Assembly (NCBI GenBank): GCA_046496815.1
Contig: JAWOGN010000393.1
Location: forward strand, 1-12,480
Direction: 5' to 3'
DNA from: JAWOGN01 sp046496815
Lineage (GTDB): Bacteria; Desulfobacterota; DSM-4660; Desulfatiglandales; Desulfatiglandaceae
Length of the DNA stretch: 12,480 nucleotides
Part shown: positions 6,436-12,480 of the stretch, piece by piece
How the letters are laid out: the number at the start of each line of letters is the position of its first letter
Numbering within the stretch: position 1 is the first letter of the stretch
Position numbers and translations under genes: made by a program
Notes under the pieces: model-generated
Told to the model about the DNA's origin: nothing
Seen by the model: the letters and a program-made list of their open reading frames with translations, nothing else
The model's database searches: none

Positions 6436-7491
6436 TCAGTTGGATTGGCGGTGTTGGTAGAAGTTCTTGACCGCCACGGATTTCGTATCGAGGTTGGTCA
6501 GACCGTATGCTTCAGCCCAATCCATGGCTTCCACGAATTCCCTTACCGTTATCCCCCTCGCGATTTCCGGATAGTCAAACGCCCGATACGCGACATGGTA
6601 CTGAGGCATGATGTTCACATAAGTTGATTTGGGAAGGGACTCTGCAACCCATTTCACAAATGCTTCCGATCCGGAAACCCGGTTGGGCATGACCAAATGC
6701 CGGATCATCAAACCGCGAAGCGCAATTCCTCGTTCATCCACAAAGTGCTCACCCACCTGCCGGTTCATTTCTATGATCGCTCTCTTTGTCACCGCCGGGT
6801 AATCCGAAGCCCCTGCAGAGTATTTCGCCGCCTGATTTGCATCCATGTATTTCATATCCGGCAAATAAATGTCTACAATTCCGTCCAGAAGCTTCAGGAT
6901 CTCGATGCTTTCATACCCGCTGGTATTGTAAACCAACGGAATGTGCAACCCCCTTTTCAGGGCGATGCGAGTGGCCTTGAGGATGTTCGGCATCACATGG
7001 GTGGGCGTGACCAGGTTGATGTTATGGCAGCCGATCTTCTGAAGGTGGATCATCATATCCGCCAGATCTTCGTCCGTGACCGCTTCTCCTCGCCCCTCGT
7101 GAGCGATGGGCCAGTTTTGGCAGAAAACACACCGCAGATTGCAGTTGGAGAAAAAAATGGTGCCCGACCCTTGCACCCCTACCAGCGAAATCTCTTCTCC
7201 GAAATGGGGCTGGGCGCTGAAAACCACGACCTTCAGAGGCGCTTGGCAAAACCCGGTTTCTCCATTGAGTCGATTCACCCCACACGCTCTGGGACAGAGA
7301 CGACACCTTTCGAAGATGTGGTAGGCTGCCTCCACCCGATCCGCCAGGTTCCCGGCTTTCTCCAGGTTTTCATACGCCGGACGCCAGGGCTCAACCGCTT
7401 TTTGTTTCGCAAAAAGCGGTGCCCGAGAGAAAAGGAGTGTCCCACCGAAGATGAGGAAATCCTTCATGAAATCTCTACGGGTAACATGCAT
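6436..7491 (-). CDS. PflX/COG1313-type radical SAM protein with Tat signal
   Basis: 351 residues. An N-terminal Cys set C63-x2-C66-x3-C70...C82 is followed by the radical SAM cluster motif CNLRCVFC (C117, C121, C124) and QNW, then a TIM-barrel body with LVTPTHVMPNIL and LVYNTSGYES, where the last is typical of COG1313 proteins (PflX, related to pyruvate formate-lyase activases). The substrate of this family is not established. The N-terminus MHVTRRDFMKDF with a hydrophobic run (residues 11-28) matches the twin-arginine consensus S/TRRxFLK exactly. The start at 7491 has GGAG eight bases upstream; the frame is open to 7641, but that extension has no ribosome site and would put the signal inside the protein. 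It is convergent with the AmrS-like gene and shares the same overall layout, so the two may be distant homologues doing related work. Confidence 0.88.
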   Translation of the reverse strand: MHVTRRDFMKDFLIFGGTLLFSRAPLFAKQKAVEPWRPAYENLEKAGNLADRVEAAYHIFERCRLCPRACGVNRLNGETGFCQAPLKVVVFSAQPHFGEEISLVGVQGSGTIFFSNCNLRCVFCQNWPIAHEGRGEAVTDEDLADMMIHLQKIGCHNINLVTPTHVMPNILKATRIALKRGLHIPLVYNTSGYESIEILKLLDGIVDIYLPDMKYMDANQAAKYSAGASDYPAVTKRAIIEMNRQVGEHFVDERGIALRGLMIRHLVMPNRVSGSEAFVKWVAESLPKSTYVNIMPQYHVAYRAFDYPEIARGITVREFVEAMDWAEAYGLTNLDTKSVAVKNFYQHRQSN

Positions 7492-7860
7492 GCGGAACGC
7501 TCCATCAAACATGGGATGGACAAAGCCTGATTTATGAGTTAGGCATTGGGTATTTGTCTTTAAGCCCGTGGTCAGCTTAGATCCTATCCAGTAATCGCTT
7601 TCACCCCTTGACTCATCGCCCAATATGTCAGAACAACGCAAACTCCAATTTTTCTACTTGAAAATCACCCGGTTTTCAATGCAATTTCAACCCCACAAGG
7701 TATAGTCGAAAATCCTGATTGACCTACGAGAAGATGTTCTTTAGACTTTCGCTTTTTTAGAAGGCGAACTCTACCTCCCACCGAGGCGAGCGGGCAGGCG
7801 CTCATCGATAGCGTCAACTGCAAGCTGATCAAGGAGGAGTTGAACACCGCCCAGGGCAAC
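7492..7860. other. Intergenic region with an abrupt GC change
   Basis: 369 bases between the PflX-like gene and the permease gene. The left part to about 7775 is AT-richer and shows no recognisable gene. From about 7779 the composition rises sharply and the permease frame is already open (from after TGA at 7720-7722) with protein-like sequence up to the start, e.g. IDSVNCKLIKEELNTAQGN. This can be the edge of an acquired segment, carrying either a truncated upstream gene or donor leader DNA. Confidence 0.5.
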
Positions 7861-8838
7861 ATGGACAAGCTGCTCTTCTCGCTCACCCTCATCGGAAGCG
7901 GCCTCGCACTCGGCTACCTGCTGCAGCAACTCGACCGGGCCTCGATCATCTCGTTGCCGCTACCGCTCATCGGGCTGCGCAAGCTGCTACAGAAAATCGG
8001 CCTGCTCTTCTTTATGCCGGTTTCTTTTCTCGCGGCGGTCTGGACTGTCAGCTTCGACAACCTGCGCGTCGCGCTGCTACCCGTGATCGGCACCACCGCG
8101 CTAATTGGCGGCGGCCTGCTCGGCCTGCTGTTCGCGAGAATCCTGAACAAGCCGGCGGAGCAGCGGGCGGTGCTGTTCTGCTGCGGCTCGTTCTCGAACC
8201 TCGGGGCGATCGGCTCACTGATCTGCTTCATGTTCCTCGGCGAGGCCGGGTTCGCGCTCGTGGCGCTCTACCGGATGATCGAGGAAATCTATTATTATGC
8301 GGTCGGCTTTCCCCTCGCCCGCTTTATCAGCGGCTCGCACAAGGCGCACCAGTCGCTGGGCCGCCGGCTCGTCACCGTGCTCACCGACCCTTTCGTCGCG
8401 GCCGCCCTGAGCGCCTTTTTCATCGGCCTTTCCCTGAACCTGACCGGCATCGCCCGACCACCGGTTTTCATCCCGATCACCGCATGGTTCGTACCGGCCG
8501 GCACCTTCGTGCTGATCGTCTCCATCGGCCTCGGCATGCGCTTCTCGGGCATCCGTGCGAGCCTGGTCGAAAGCCTGGGCGTGAGCCTGATCAAATGCCT
8601 CGCAGTGCCGTTGTTCAGCTTGCTGTTCGCCTACCTTTGCGGCCTGCACCGGATCGACGGCGGCCTGCCCTTCAAGGTGGTGCTTGTGCTCAGCGCGATG
8701 CCGGTCGCGTTCAACGCGCTCGTCGCAGCCTCCATCTACGACCTCGACCTCGATCTCGCCAACAGCTGCTGGCTGATGAGCACGAGCACGCTGCTCGTCG
8801 TCATTCCCGGGCTTTATTTGCTGCTGCGGGGATTCTAA
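7861..8838 (+). CDS. AEC-family (auxin efflux carrier type) permease
   Basis: 325 residues, an inner-membrane protein with about ten hydrophobic segments in two halves, separated by a short polar loop (SGSHKAHQSLGRR, residues about 157-169). The first segment starts right after MDK, as in other AEC proteins. The late part holds LGMRFSG, the segment LIKCLAVPLFSLL and LSAMPVAFNALVAASIYDLD, which correspond to the conserved C-terminal half with its Pro-containing, substrate-path helix. AEC carriers in bacteria export or exchange organic acids such as malate; substrate here unknown. The start ATG 7861 has only a weak AGGG nearby; TTG at 7840 follows AAGGAGG but with a gap too short to work well. 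Odd feature: GC content is far above neighbouring genes (41 of 60 bases at 8521-8580 against 28 of 60 at 5881-5940), which suggests recent transfer. Confidence 0.85.
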   Translation: MDKLLFSLTLIGSGLALGYLLQQLDRASIISLPLPLIGLRKLLQKIGLLFFMPVSFLAAVWTVSFDNLRVALLPVIGTTALIGGGLLGLLFARILNKPAEQRAVLFCCGSFSNLGAIGSLICFMFLGEAGFALVALYRMIEEIYYYAVGFPLARFISGSHKAHQSLGRRLVTVLTDPFVAAALSAFFIGLSLNLTGIARPPVFIPITAWFVPAGTFVLIVSIGLGMRFSGIRASLVESLGVSLIKCLAVPLFSLLFAYLCGLHRIDGGLPFKVVLVLSAMPVAFNALVAASIYDLDLDLANSCWLMSTSTLLVVIPGLYLLLRGF

Positions 8839-9038
8839 ACGCCCCGGGTTCGGTGATCCCGGTGTCACATCTCGCACAGTGAACATATCCGGTTGTATTG
8901 GGACCGTAAATCCATTTCCGTTTCCACGCTGATTCGCATTGAACTTAAAATATGGCTTACCGCACGATAGATCATGCCGAGCACCCGCCCTGTTTCCTTG
9001 TTGGGCAGCATGCATGTCTTCCAAACCGGATAGACCCG
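8839..9038. other. Non-coding stretch after the permease gene
   Basis: No gene recognised. A weak hairpin CCGGG/CCCGG (8844-8848, 8858-8862) lies just after the permease stop but has no T-run. GC content falls back to the local level beyond about 8880, so the foreign segment probably ends here. Confidence 0.4.
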
Positions 9039-9098
9039 GAAGCCCCGGTCATCATGAAAAACATCTTTTCGTTCATTGCCACGCGACAAGATATGAAT
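9039..9098 (-). pseudogene. Remnant of a REP-associated (Y1/IS200-like) transposase
   Basis: Twenty minus-strand codons read IHILSRGNERKDVFHDDRGF. This matches the N-terminal block of REP-associated tyrosine transposases, usually (L)YHVTSRGNERKxIFxDDxD. The frame is broken by TGA directly upstream (GF-stop-AIHIL), and downstream the residues are not transposase-like, so only a fragment remains. It is too short for an active enzyme; the family match is by eye. Confidence 0.55.
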
Positions 9099-9139
9099 CG
9101 CTCAAAAGCCCAGGAAAAGCGCAATCGCCAGATCATTCG

Positions 9140-9283
9140 CGACAACTTGGTAACGCATTTTTCACGCCAAGGGCATTCGTAAATGCGTTGATCCGATCCA
9201 AGCAATCAGGTGCAGCGGTGTTGGTCAGCTCTGTCGCGGCACGCATCGGCATAGCCAACCATGAAGTCATCGGCGCGCTCTAG
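9140..9283 (+). pseudogene. Remnant of a short-chain dehydrogenase/reductase (SDR)
   Basis: Codons from about 9152 read NAFFTPRAFVNALIRS, then GAAVLVSSVAARIGIANHE before VIGAL and a stop at 9281-9283. This resembles the central SDR region: the helix following the NNAG strand, then the (G)xIVxVSS strand with the catalytic Ser, and the approach to the YxxxK motif, where ANHEAIAAAK is a known variant. The fragment stops just where the K should be and lacks the Rossmann N-terminus (TGxxxGIG). It is therefore a piece of a decayed gene. Confidence 0.5.
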
Positions 9284-9366
9284 TTGGGTGTTTATGCTTT
9301 TTCTCGTTCCTGCCGCAACTTTTAGCCGGCCAGTTTTCCCCTGCTGTTCCAGTGCTCGGATCCTCC

Positions 9367-9395
9367 TTGACACACGGAGCCAAATCTCCTAGAGT
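9367..9395 (+). promoter_or_regulatory. Putative sigma-70 promoter
   Basis: A perfect -35 TTGACA (9367-9372), 17 bases, then TAGAGT (9390-9395; four of six). Transcription would start near 9402, over 520 bases before the solute-binding protein start. It may serve that gene through a long leader, or transcribe something unrecognised in between. Confidence 0.4.
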
Positions 9396-9520
9396 TTGAA
9401 TTAAAGAATTTCCTGCCCATCTGAGCGCGTGTAACGATTGAAAAGGTGGGGGCATCTATCTTCCCCTTCGTCAATAGCTGCTCGTCTTATGGCAACCATG
9501 AAAAAGCCACCTTCCATCAT

Positions 9521-9542
9521 CCCTTACTGCTTACAGTAAGGG
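9521..9542. promoter_or_regulatory. Perfect palindrome CCCTTACTG-CTTA-CAGTAAGGG
   Basis: A 9-bp inverted repeat (9521-9529 and 9534-9542) with a four-base centre. It has no T-run on either strand, so it fits an operator or RNA hairpin better than a terminator. It lies about 120 bases downstream of the promoter candidate and about 390 bases before the solute-binding protein gene. Confidence 0.45.
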
Positions 9543-9929
9543 GAGCCGGCCCTGCCGGTCAGTCTGGGCCGAAAACACAAGGGTTTCACCATGGCTTACA
9601 TTCAGCGTCTAAGGAGAGGCGGCTTAAGTTTTGCCCGTGAAATCTACCACTTCAACCTGCCCGAATCCCCAGCCAAGACGCTGCTCAACATCTCCCTCCT
9701 ACGGAGCGCTTTACCGGAAAAGGCGCTGACGTTCAGTGCGTTGGCGAATCTGATGTTGACCCGCCATCCGCCTGGGACCGGTTGCAAATGCCACTCAAAG
9801 CCCATGGGAACAACCGGCAGCTGCCATTTTCACACAACCGGTTTTTCGTTGACTGGCCGCGTGGAGCATCTCTGCGTTTGGGTGTGACTCAAGGAGGCGG
9901 GTTTTCACAAAGGAAAGGAGCGTAGGCGT

Positions 9930-11576
9930 ATGAAAGACAAGAAAATCCATCCCCAATTGGCCGAATTGGCTGAACAGCATCGTCAAGGCGAGGTTTCACG
10001 ACGGGAGTTCCTGCGCTTGAGCGCCCTCGTGGGTGCTTCTGTCGGGGCAACCGTTTTCATGCCTCCGTGGGGCGCATCTTGGGTCCAAGCCTCCGTCCCT
10101 CGGCGAGGCGGGGTGCTCAAGGTGGCTTCGGTCGTGCACAAGATGTCCAACCCGGCCCAGATATCGTGGGGCAAATCTTCCAATATTCTGCGGCAAGTCG
10201 CCGAGTATTTGACGATAACCGGCACAGACAACATTACCCGTCCCCTGCTGGCCAAGGATTGGCAGGCCGACGATGATCTCAAGACCTGGACCTTCAATCT
10301 GCGCAGGGGGATCAAGTTCAACAATGGTGACAAATTCACCGCAGATGACGTGATCTTCACCCTGAACATGTGGCTGGACAAAGACGTCAAGTCGTCCATG
10401 CTGGGCCTGGTGGGCGGCTATCTGTCTACCGACGGGATTGAGAAAACGAGCGATTACCAGGTCAAGCTCCACCTGAAGCGCCCCGAAATCGGCCTGCCTG
10501 AACACTTCTACCATTACCCGGCCTACATTCTCAACCACCGGACTTTTGACGGCGACTTCCGTAAGGCGCCTCACGGCACAGGCCCCTACACGCTGGAAAC
10601 TTACAAGGAAACAGAAATCGCCGTGCTCAAAGCGCGCAAAGATTACTGGCAAAAGGGAGCCGACGGCAAGCCTTTGCCCTATTTGGAGGGCATGACTTTC
10701 ATAGAGCTCGGCACCGAAACCGCCCCTCAGCTAGGTGCCCTGAAGTCCGGAGAAGTTGACATGATAGACCTGGCCGATGCAGGCAGTCCGGACATCATGC
10801 TGGCCGCCAAGAAGGATCCGAATCTGGTTGTTCAACCGGTCACCACGTCCCAGGTGCGGGTGCTGCGCATGCGCACCGACATGGAGCCCTGGAAGGACAA
10901 CCGGGTACGCCAAGCCATCAAGCTTTGCCAACGCCGCGACAAGATCCTGAAGCTTGCCTATTTCGATGAGGGTATGGAGGGTCAGGACTTCCACGTATAT
11001 CCCAACCATCCGGAGTACTGCCCCCAGCCCACGCCGGAGTACAACCCGGGGAAAGCCGAGGCCCTGCTAAAGGAGGCCGGTTATCCAGATGGGCTTAAGG
11101 TGGAACTCAATGCCGGTGCGGATTGGTCGGACGTGATGCGCTTCGCCGAGATCTTGAAGGAAGACGCCAAGCCCGCCGGCCTGGATATTGATATCAAGGC
11201 CATGCCGGTCAGCCAGTACTGGGAGAAATGGACTGAAGTGGGCCTGGGCATTACGCCCTGGACGCACCGCGCCCTCGGCACCATGGTGCTCAACCTCGCC
11301 TACGGCCTGGACTCGCAAGGCCGGCCGGTGGCGTGGAACGAAACCCGTTGGGTGGACCCGGAATTTAATCGGCTCCTCACCCAGGCCAACGGGACCCTGG
11401 ATGTCGGCCGCCGCAAAAAGATCTTTTGTGAATTGGAGAAGATTCAGCAGGAGAGGGGCTCCATCGGCATCGCGTTCTGGCAGAATTTGTGGATGGTCAC
11501 CCACAAGAAGCTCAAAGGCGTCAAGCCTCATCCCAACCTGTACATGCTGTTTAATGAGGCCTATTTGGAAGGGTAG
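9930..11576 (+). CDS. Tat-exported family 5 extracellular solute-binding protein (ABC transporter)
   Basis: 548 residues, the usual size for the peptide/nickel/opine class of binding proteins (SBP family 5). The N-terminus has a twin-arginine motif VSRREFLRL (R24, R25), a hydrophobic run and an Ala-rich end near WVQA (about residue 54), so the folded protein should be exported to the periplasm by Tat, which is common in this class. Typical blocks follow: TWTFNLRRGIKFNNGDKFTADDVIFTL, HGTGPYTLETY, the repeated YNPGKAEALLKEAGYPDG and a C-terminal WQNLWMVTH. AAAGGAG lies eight to nine bases before the ATG at 9930. Family members normally sit beside two permease and one or two ATPase genes; the next gene here is a convergent ferredoxin, so the protein is an orphan in this window. 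Substrate unknown. Confidence 0.93.
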   Translation: MKDKKIHPQLAELAEQHRQGEVSRREFLRLSALVGASVGATVFMPPWGASWVQASVPRRGGVLKVASVVHKMSNPAQISWGKSSNILRQVAEYLTITGTDNITRPLLAKDWQADDDLKTWTFNLRRGIKFNNGDKFTADDVIFTLNMWLDKDVKSSMLGLVGGYLSTDGIEKTSDYQVKLHLKRPEIGLPEHFYHYPAYILNHRTFDGDFRKAPHGTGPYTLETYKETEIAVLKARKDYWQKGADGKPLPYLEGMTFIELGTETAPQLGALKSGEVDMIDLADAGSPDIMLAAKKDPNLVVQPVTTSQVRVLRMRTDMEPWKDNRVRQAIKLCQRRDKILKLAYFDEGMEGQDFHVYPNHPEYCPQPTPEYNPGKAEALLKEAGYPDGLKVELNAGADWSDVMRFAEILKEDAKPAGLDIDIKAMPVSQYWEKWTEVGLGITPWTHRALGTMVLNLAYGLDSQGRPVAWNETRWVDPEFNRLLTQANGTLDVGRRKKIFCELEKIQQERGSIGIAFWQNLWMVTHKKLKGVKPHPNLYMLFNEAYLEG

Positions 11577-11608
11577 GTAAGTCTGCAGCGTGTCTGTTCA
11601 AGTGTGTC

Positions 11609-11640
11609 ACAGCCGACAGCGCGTTGCGCTAATCGGCTGT
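11609..11640 (+). terminator. Terminator-like hairpin after the solute-binding protein gene
   Basis: ACAGCCGA (11609-11616) pairs with TCGGCTGT (11633-11640), and inside it AGCGC (11618-11622) pairs with GCGCT (11626-11630) around the loop GTT. TTCT follows. The hairpin starts 33 bases after the stop of the solute-binding protein gene and overlaps the last codons and stop of the convergent ferredoxin gene. The T-run is short, so termination strength is uncertain. Confidence 0.5.
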
Positions 11641-11934
11641 TTCTACAATCTCTTCAATGCTGGAGACGACCTGAGAAAGATCATCCGGAGAGACTCCGGA
11701 AAACCAGATTTTTTGAGGATAGATGATGACATTGGGCCCATCCTGGCACAGGCCCATGCACCCGCTTTTCGAAACCCTGACATTTCCTTTCCAACCCCTT
11801 TGTTTGATTTCTTCCTTCAGGGCCGAGCGGACGAGCGGGCTTTGACCGTCAGCGCATGCCTTTGCTTTTCCGCCTCTGTCATTGGTGCATACAAAGATGT
11901 GGCATACATAGGGCGAACTGCGGGTCGTAGCCAT
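11629..11934 (-). CDS. Thioredoxin-fold [2Fe-2S] ferredoxin
   Basis: 101 residues. Four Cys in the order C16-x10-C27 and C59-x3-C63 (GCMGLC) are the ligand pattern of thioredoxin-like [2Fe-2S] ferredoxins; C11 is extra. The segment QDGPNVIIYP just after C63 and the WF-GVSPDDL segment are also typical, the latter as in the NuoE-like domain. The protein is a small cytoplasmic electron carrier; partner unknown. The start at 11934 has GGAGG eight bases upstream. Its nearest same-strand neighbour upstream is the encapsulin-like gene, 434 bases away, with a terminator between, so it probably has its own promoter. No encapsulin cargo-loading peptide of the LTVGSL type is seen at either end. The C-terminal codons overlap the hairpin of the convergent gene. 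Confidence 0.88.
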   Translation of the reverse strand: MATTRSSPYVCHIFVCTNDRGGKAKACADGQSPLVRSALKEEIKQRGWKGNVRVSKSGCMGLCQDGPNVIIYPQKIWFSGVSPDDLSQVVSSIEEIVETAD

Positions 11935-11971
11935 ACGAGAAATCCTCCATCAATTACAACGGGAGAACGCC

Positions 11972-11995
11972 ACCGGGGGTATAAAACCCCCCGGT
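11972..11995. other. GC-rich hairpin upstream of the ferredoxin gene
   Basis: ACCGGGGGT (11972-11980) pairs with ACCCCCCGGT (11986-11995) with one bulged C and a five-base loop. It lies 38 bases before the ferredoxin start on the minus strand. No T-run follows in either direction, so it may act in the leader or promoter rather than as a terminator. Confidence 0.4.
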
Positions 11996-12016
11996 TCAAA
12001 CTCTCCTGCCGTAAAG

Positions 12017-12046
12017 TATAAAAAGCCCACGGTTCTGGAAACCGTG
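12017..12046 (-). terminator. Rho-independent terminator for the encapsulin transcript
   Basis: On the minus strand CACGGTT (12046-12040) pairs with AACCGTG (12034-12028) around a five-base loop, followed by GGC and TTTTTAT. This is a good intrinsic terminator reading leftwards. It lies about 320 bases past the stop of the encapsulin-like gene, with the inverted-repeat element between them. Confidence 0.65.
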
Positions 12047-12081
12047 TCCTGTCGCAACCAGGCCACGTCGACGTGTGAAGT

Positions 12082-12349
12082 AAACCGTGCTGTAACCGTT
12101 CACGGGTTCAAAGGTTCAGAGGTTCAAGGTTCAATTCTCGTCCACGGCGTGCATTTGGGTTAGGTATTTAAGAGAAAAGCGTCAGCGTTGTCAGGCCGAA
12201 TCCAAAATTTGGAACTACATTGGAAATTACTTGGGAAAATGAGCATTTTTAACGACGATTTCAAGTCCTCAATCCCTTCTTTGTCCTTTACCCTGAATCC
12301 CGATTTCATCGGGAAACCCTGAACCTGTGAACGCTTACACCGTGCTTTT
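12082..12349. repeat. Imperfect inverted-repeat element with GGTTCA repeats
   Basis: The left arm (12082-12110) and the reverse complement of the right arm (12320-12349) agree over about 28 bases with few differences: both contain GTAA(C/G)CGTTCAC(G/A)GGTTCA. The left arm continues into four GGTTCA copies at 12105, 12113, 12121 and 12128, a period of seven to eight bases. Near the right arm, CCCGAT-TTC-ATCGGG (12299-12313) is a small hairpin. No protein is encoded inside. It resembles a MITE or other dispersed intergenic repeat, placed between the encapsulin stop and its terminator. Whether copies exist elsewhere cannot be seen here. Confidence 0.5.
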
Positions 12350-12368
12350 GCCGTTCCGTGGTGCAGCT

Positions 12369-12480
12369 TTACTGCGTCGTGTAGGAGATCACCGCCGCAG
12401 GCTCCAGAATTCGGAAGGTGAAAGACTCAGTGAAATACAGGGTCACGGCCTTGTCGCTATGCTTTTCATAACCGACCGAA
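12369..12480 (-). CDS. Encapsulin shell protein, C-terminal end (truncated by window edge)
   Basis: The last 36 codons of a minus-strand gene with stop TAA at 12369-12371; the rest lies beyond the right edge. The residues SVGYEKHSDKAVTLYF, then TESFTFRILEPAAVI and a short tail match the end of family 1 encapsulins, where the consensus is (D)LSIGYExxxxDxVxLxxTESFTFxVxxPEA. These proteins have the HK97 phage capsid fold and build a hollow shell that takes up cargo enzymes such as ferritin-like proteins or peroxidases. The match is short but follows the pattern position by position. The cargo gene is not in view; it would normally be adjacent, probably outside the window. Confidence 0.72.
   Translation of the reverse strand, partial: SVGYEKHSDKAVTLYFTESFTFRILEPAAVISYTTQ

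Larger units (their letters stand above)
9284..9929. other. Long leader region ahead of the solute-binding protein gene
   Basis: About 650 bases in which I support no gene. A small plus frame from ATG 9591 to 9887 (98 codons) is open, but has no ribosome site and unnatural composition, and other frames are equally open. The stretch contains a promoter candidate (9367-9395) and a perfect palindrome (9521-9542). More gene relics may be hidden here. Confidence 0.5.

Noticed and set aside
6697..7530. Plus-strand open frame of 277 codons opposite the PflX-like gene
   Set aside because: It is antisense to a well-supported radical SAM gene and has no recognisable motifs.
8215..9024. Minus-strand open frame of 269 codons opposite the permease gene
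   Set aside because: Its residues are almost entirely Glu, Asp, Arg, His and Gln with no fold pattern, as expected from the reverse strand of GC-rich membrane-protein codons.
9591..9887. Possible 98-codon gene ahead of the solute-binding protein
   Set aside because: No ribosome site, no recognisable motif, and other frames of the same DNA are equally open.
12105..12133. Short direct repeats as a possible CRISPR array
   Set aside because: The units are six bases with one- or two-base gaps; there are no spacers and no cas genes.
12105..12136. GGTTCAAGGTTCAATTC resembling a tRNA T-arm
   Set aside because: The GGTTCA unit is simply repeated four times; no cloverleaf, acceptor stem or CCA end can be built around it.

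Overview
The window looks like chromosomal DNA from an anaerobic, Gram-negative bacterium, most likely a sulfate-reducing or syntrophic member of the Desulfobacterota. The reasons are a TolC-type outer-membrane efflux protein, several Fe-S and radical SAM enzymes related to strict-anaerobe families, Tat signal peptides, a WbqC-like protein and an encapsulin. This assignment is inference from gene content; no rRNA or other phylogenetic marker is present.

Layout from left to right. (1) 1-1385, minus strand: a TolC-family outer-membrane efflux protein that runs off the left edge. It is followed upstream by a non-coding stretch with a possible promoter, a strong two-way terminator and what may be the 3' tail of an HU-like gene. 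(2) 1949-3092, plus strand: a two-gene unit of a small protein of unknown function and a WbqC-family protein. (3) 3140-3739 and 3853-4647, minus strand: a nitroreductase and a short QueG-like Fe-S protein. (4) 5185-6354 (plus) and 6436-7491 (minus): two convergent radical SAM enzymes, AmrS-like and COG1313/PflX-like, each starting with a twin-arginine-like signal. (5) 7861-8838, plus strand: a conspicuously GC-rich AEC-type permease gene, probably acquired, followed by about 450 bp of relics (a REP-associated transposase fragment and a short-chain dehydrogenase fragment). (6) 9930-11576, plus strand: a Tat-exported family 5 solute-binding protein with no transporter partners in view. (7) 11629-11934, minus strand: a thioredoxin-fold [2Fe-2S] ferredoxin. 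(8) 12369-12480, minus strand: the C-terminus of what I read as an encapsulin shell protein, separated from the ferredoxin by a terminator and an inverted-repeat element.

The genes do not form one pathway. The most interesting points are the encapsulin end with a ferredoxin next to it, which was found by reading the edge of the window, the pair of radical SAM enzymes carrying apparent export signals, and the foreign-looking permease block beside decayed mobile DNA. No tRNA, rRNA or CRISPR array was seen. All family calls rest on recognising motifs by eye, with no database search.
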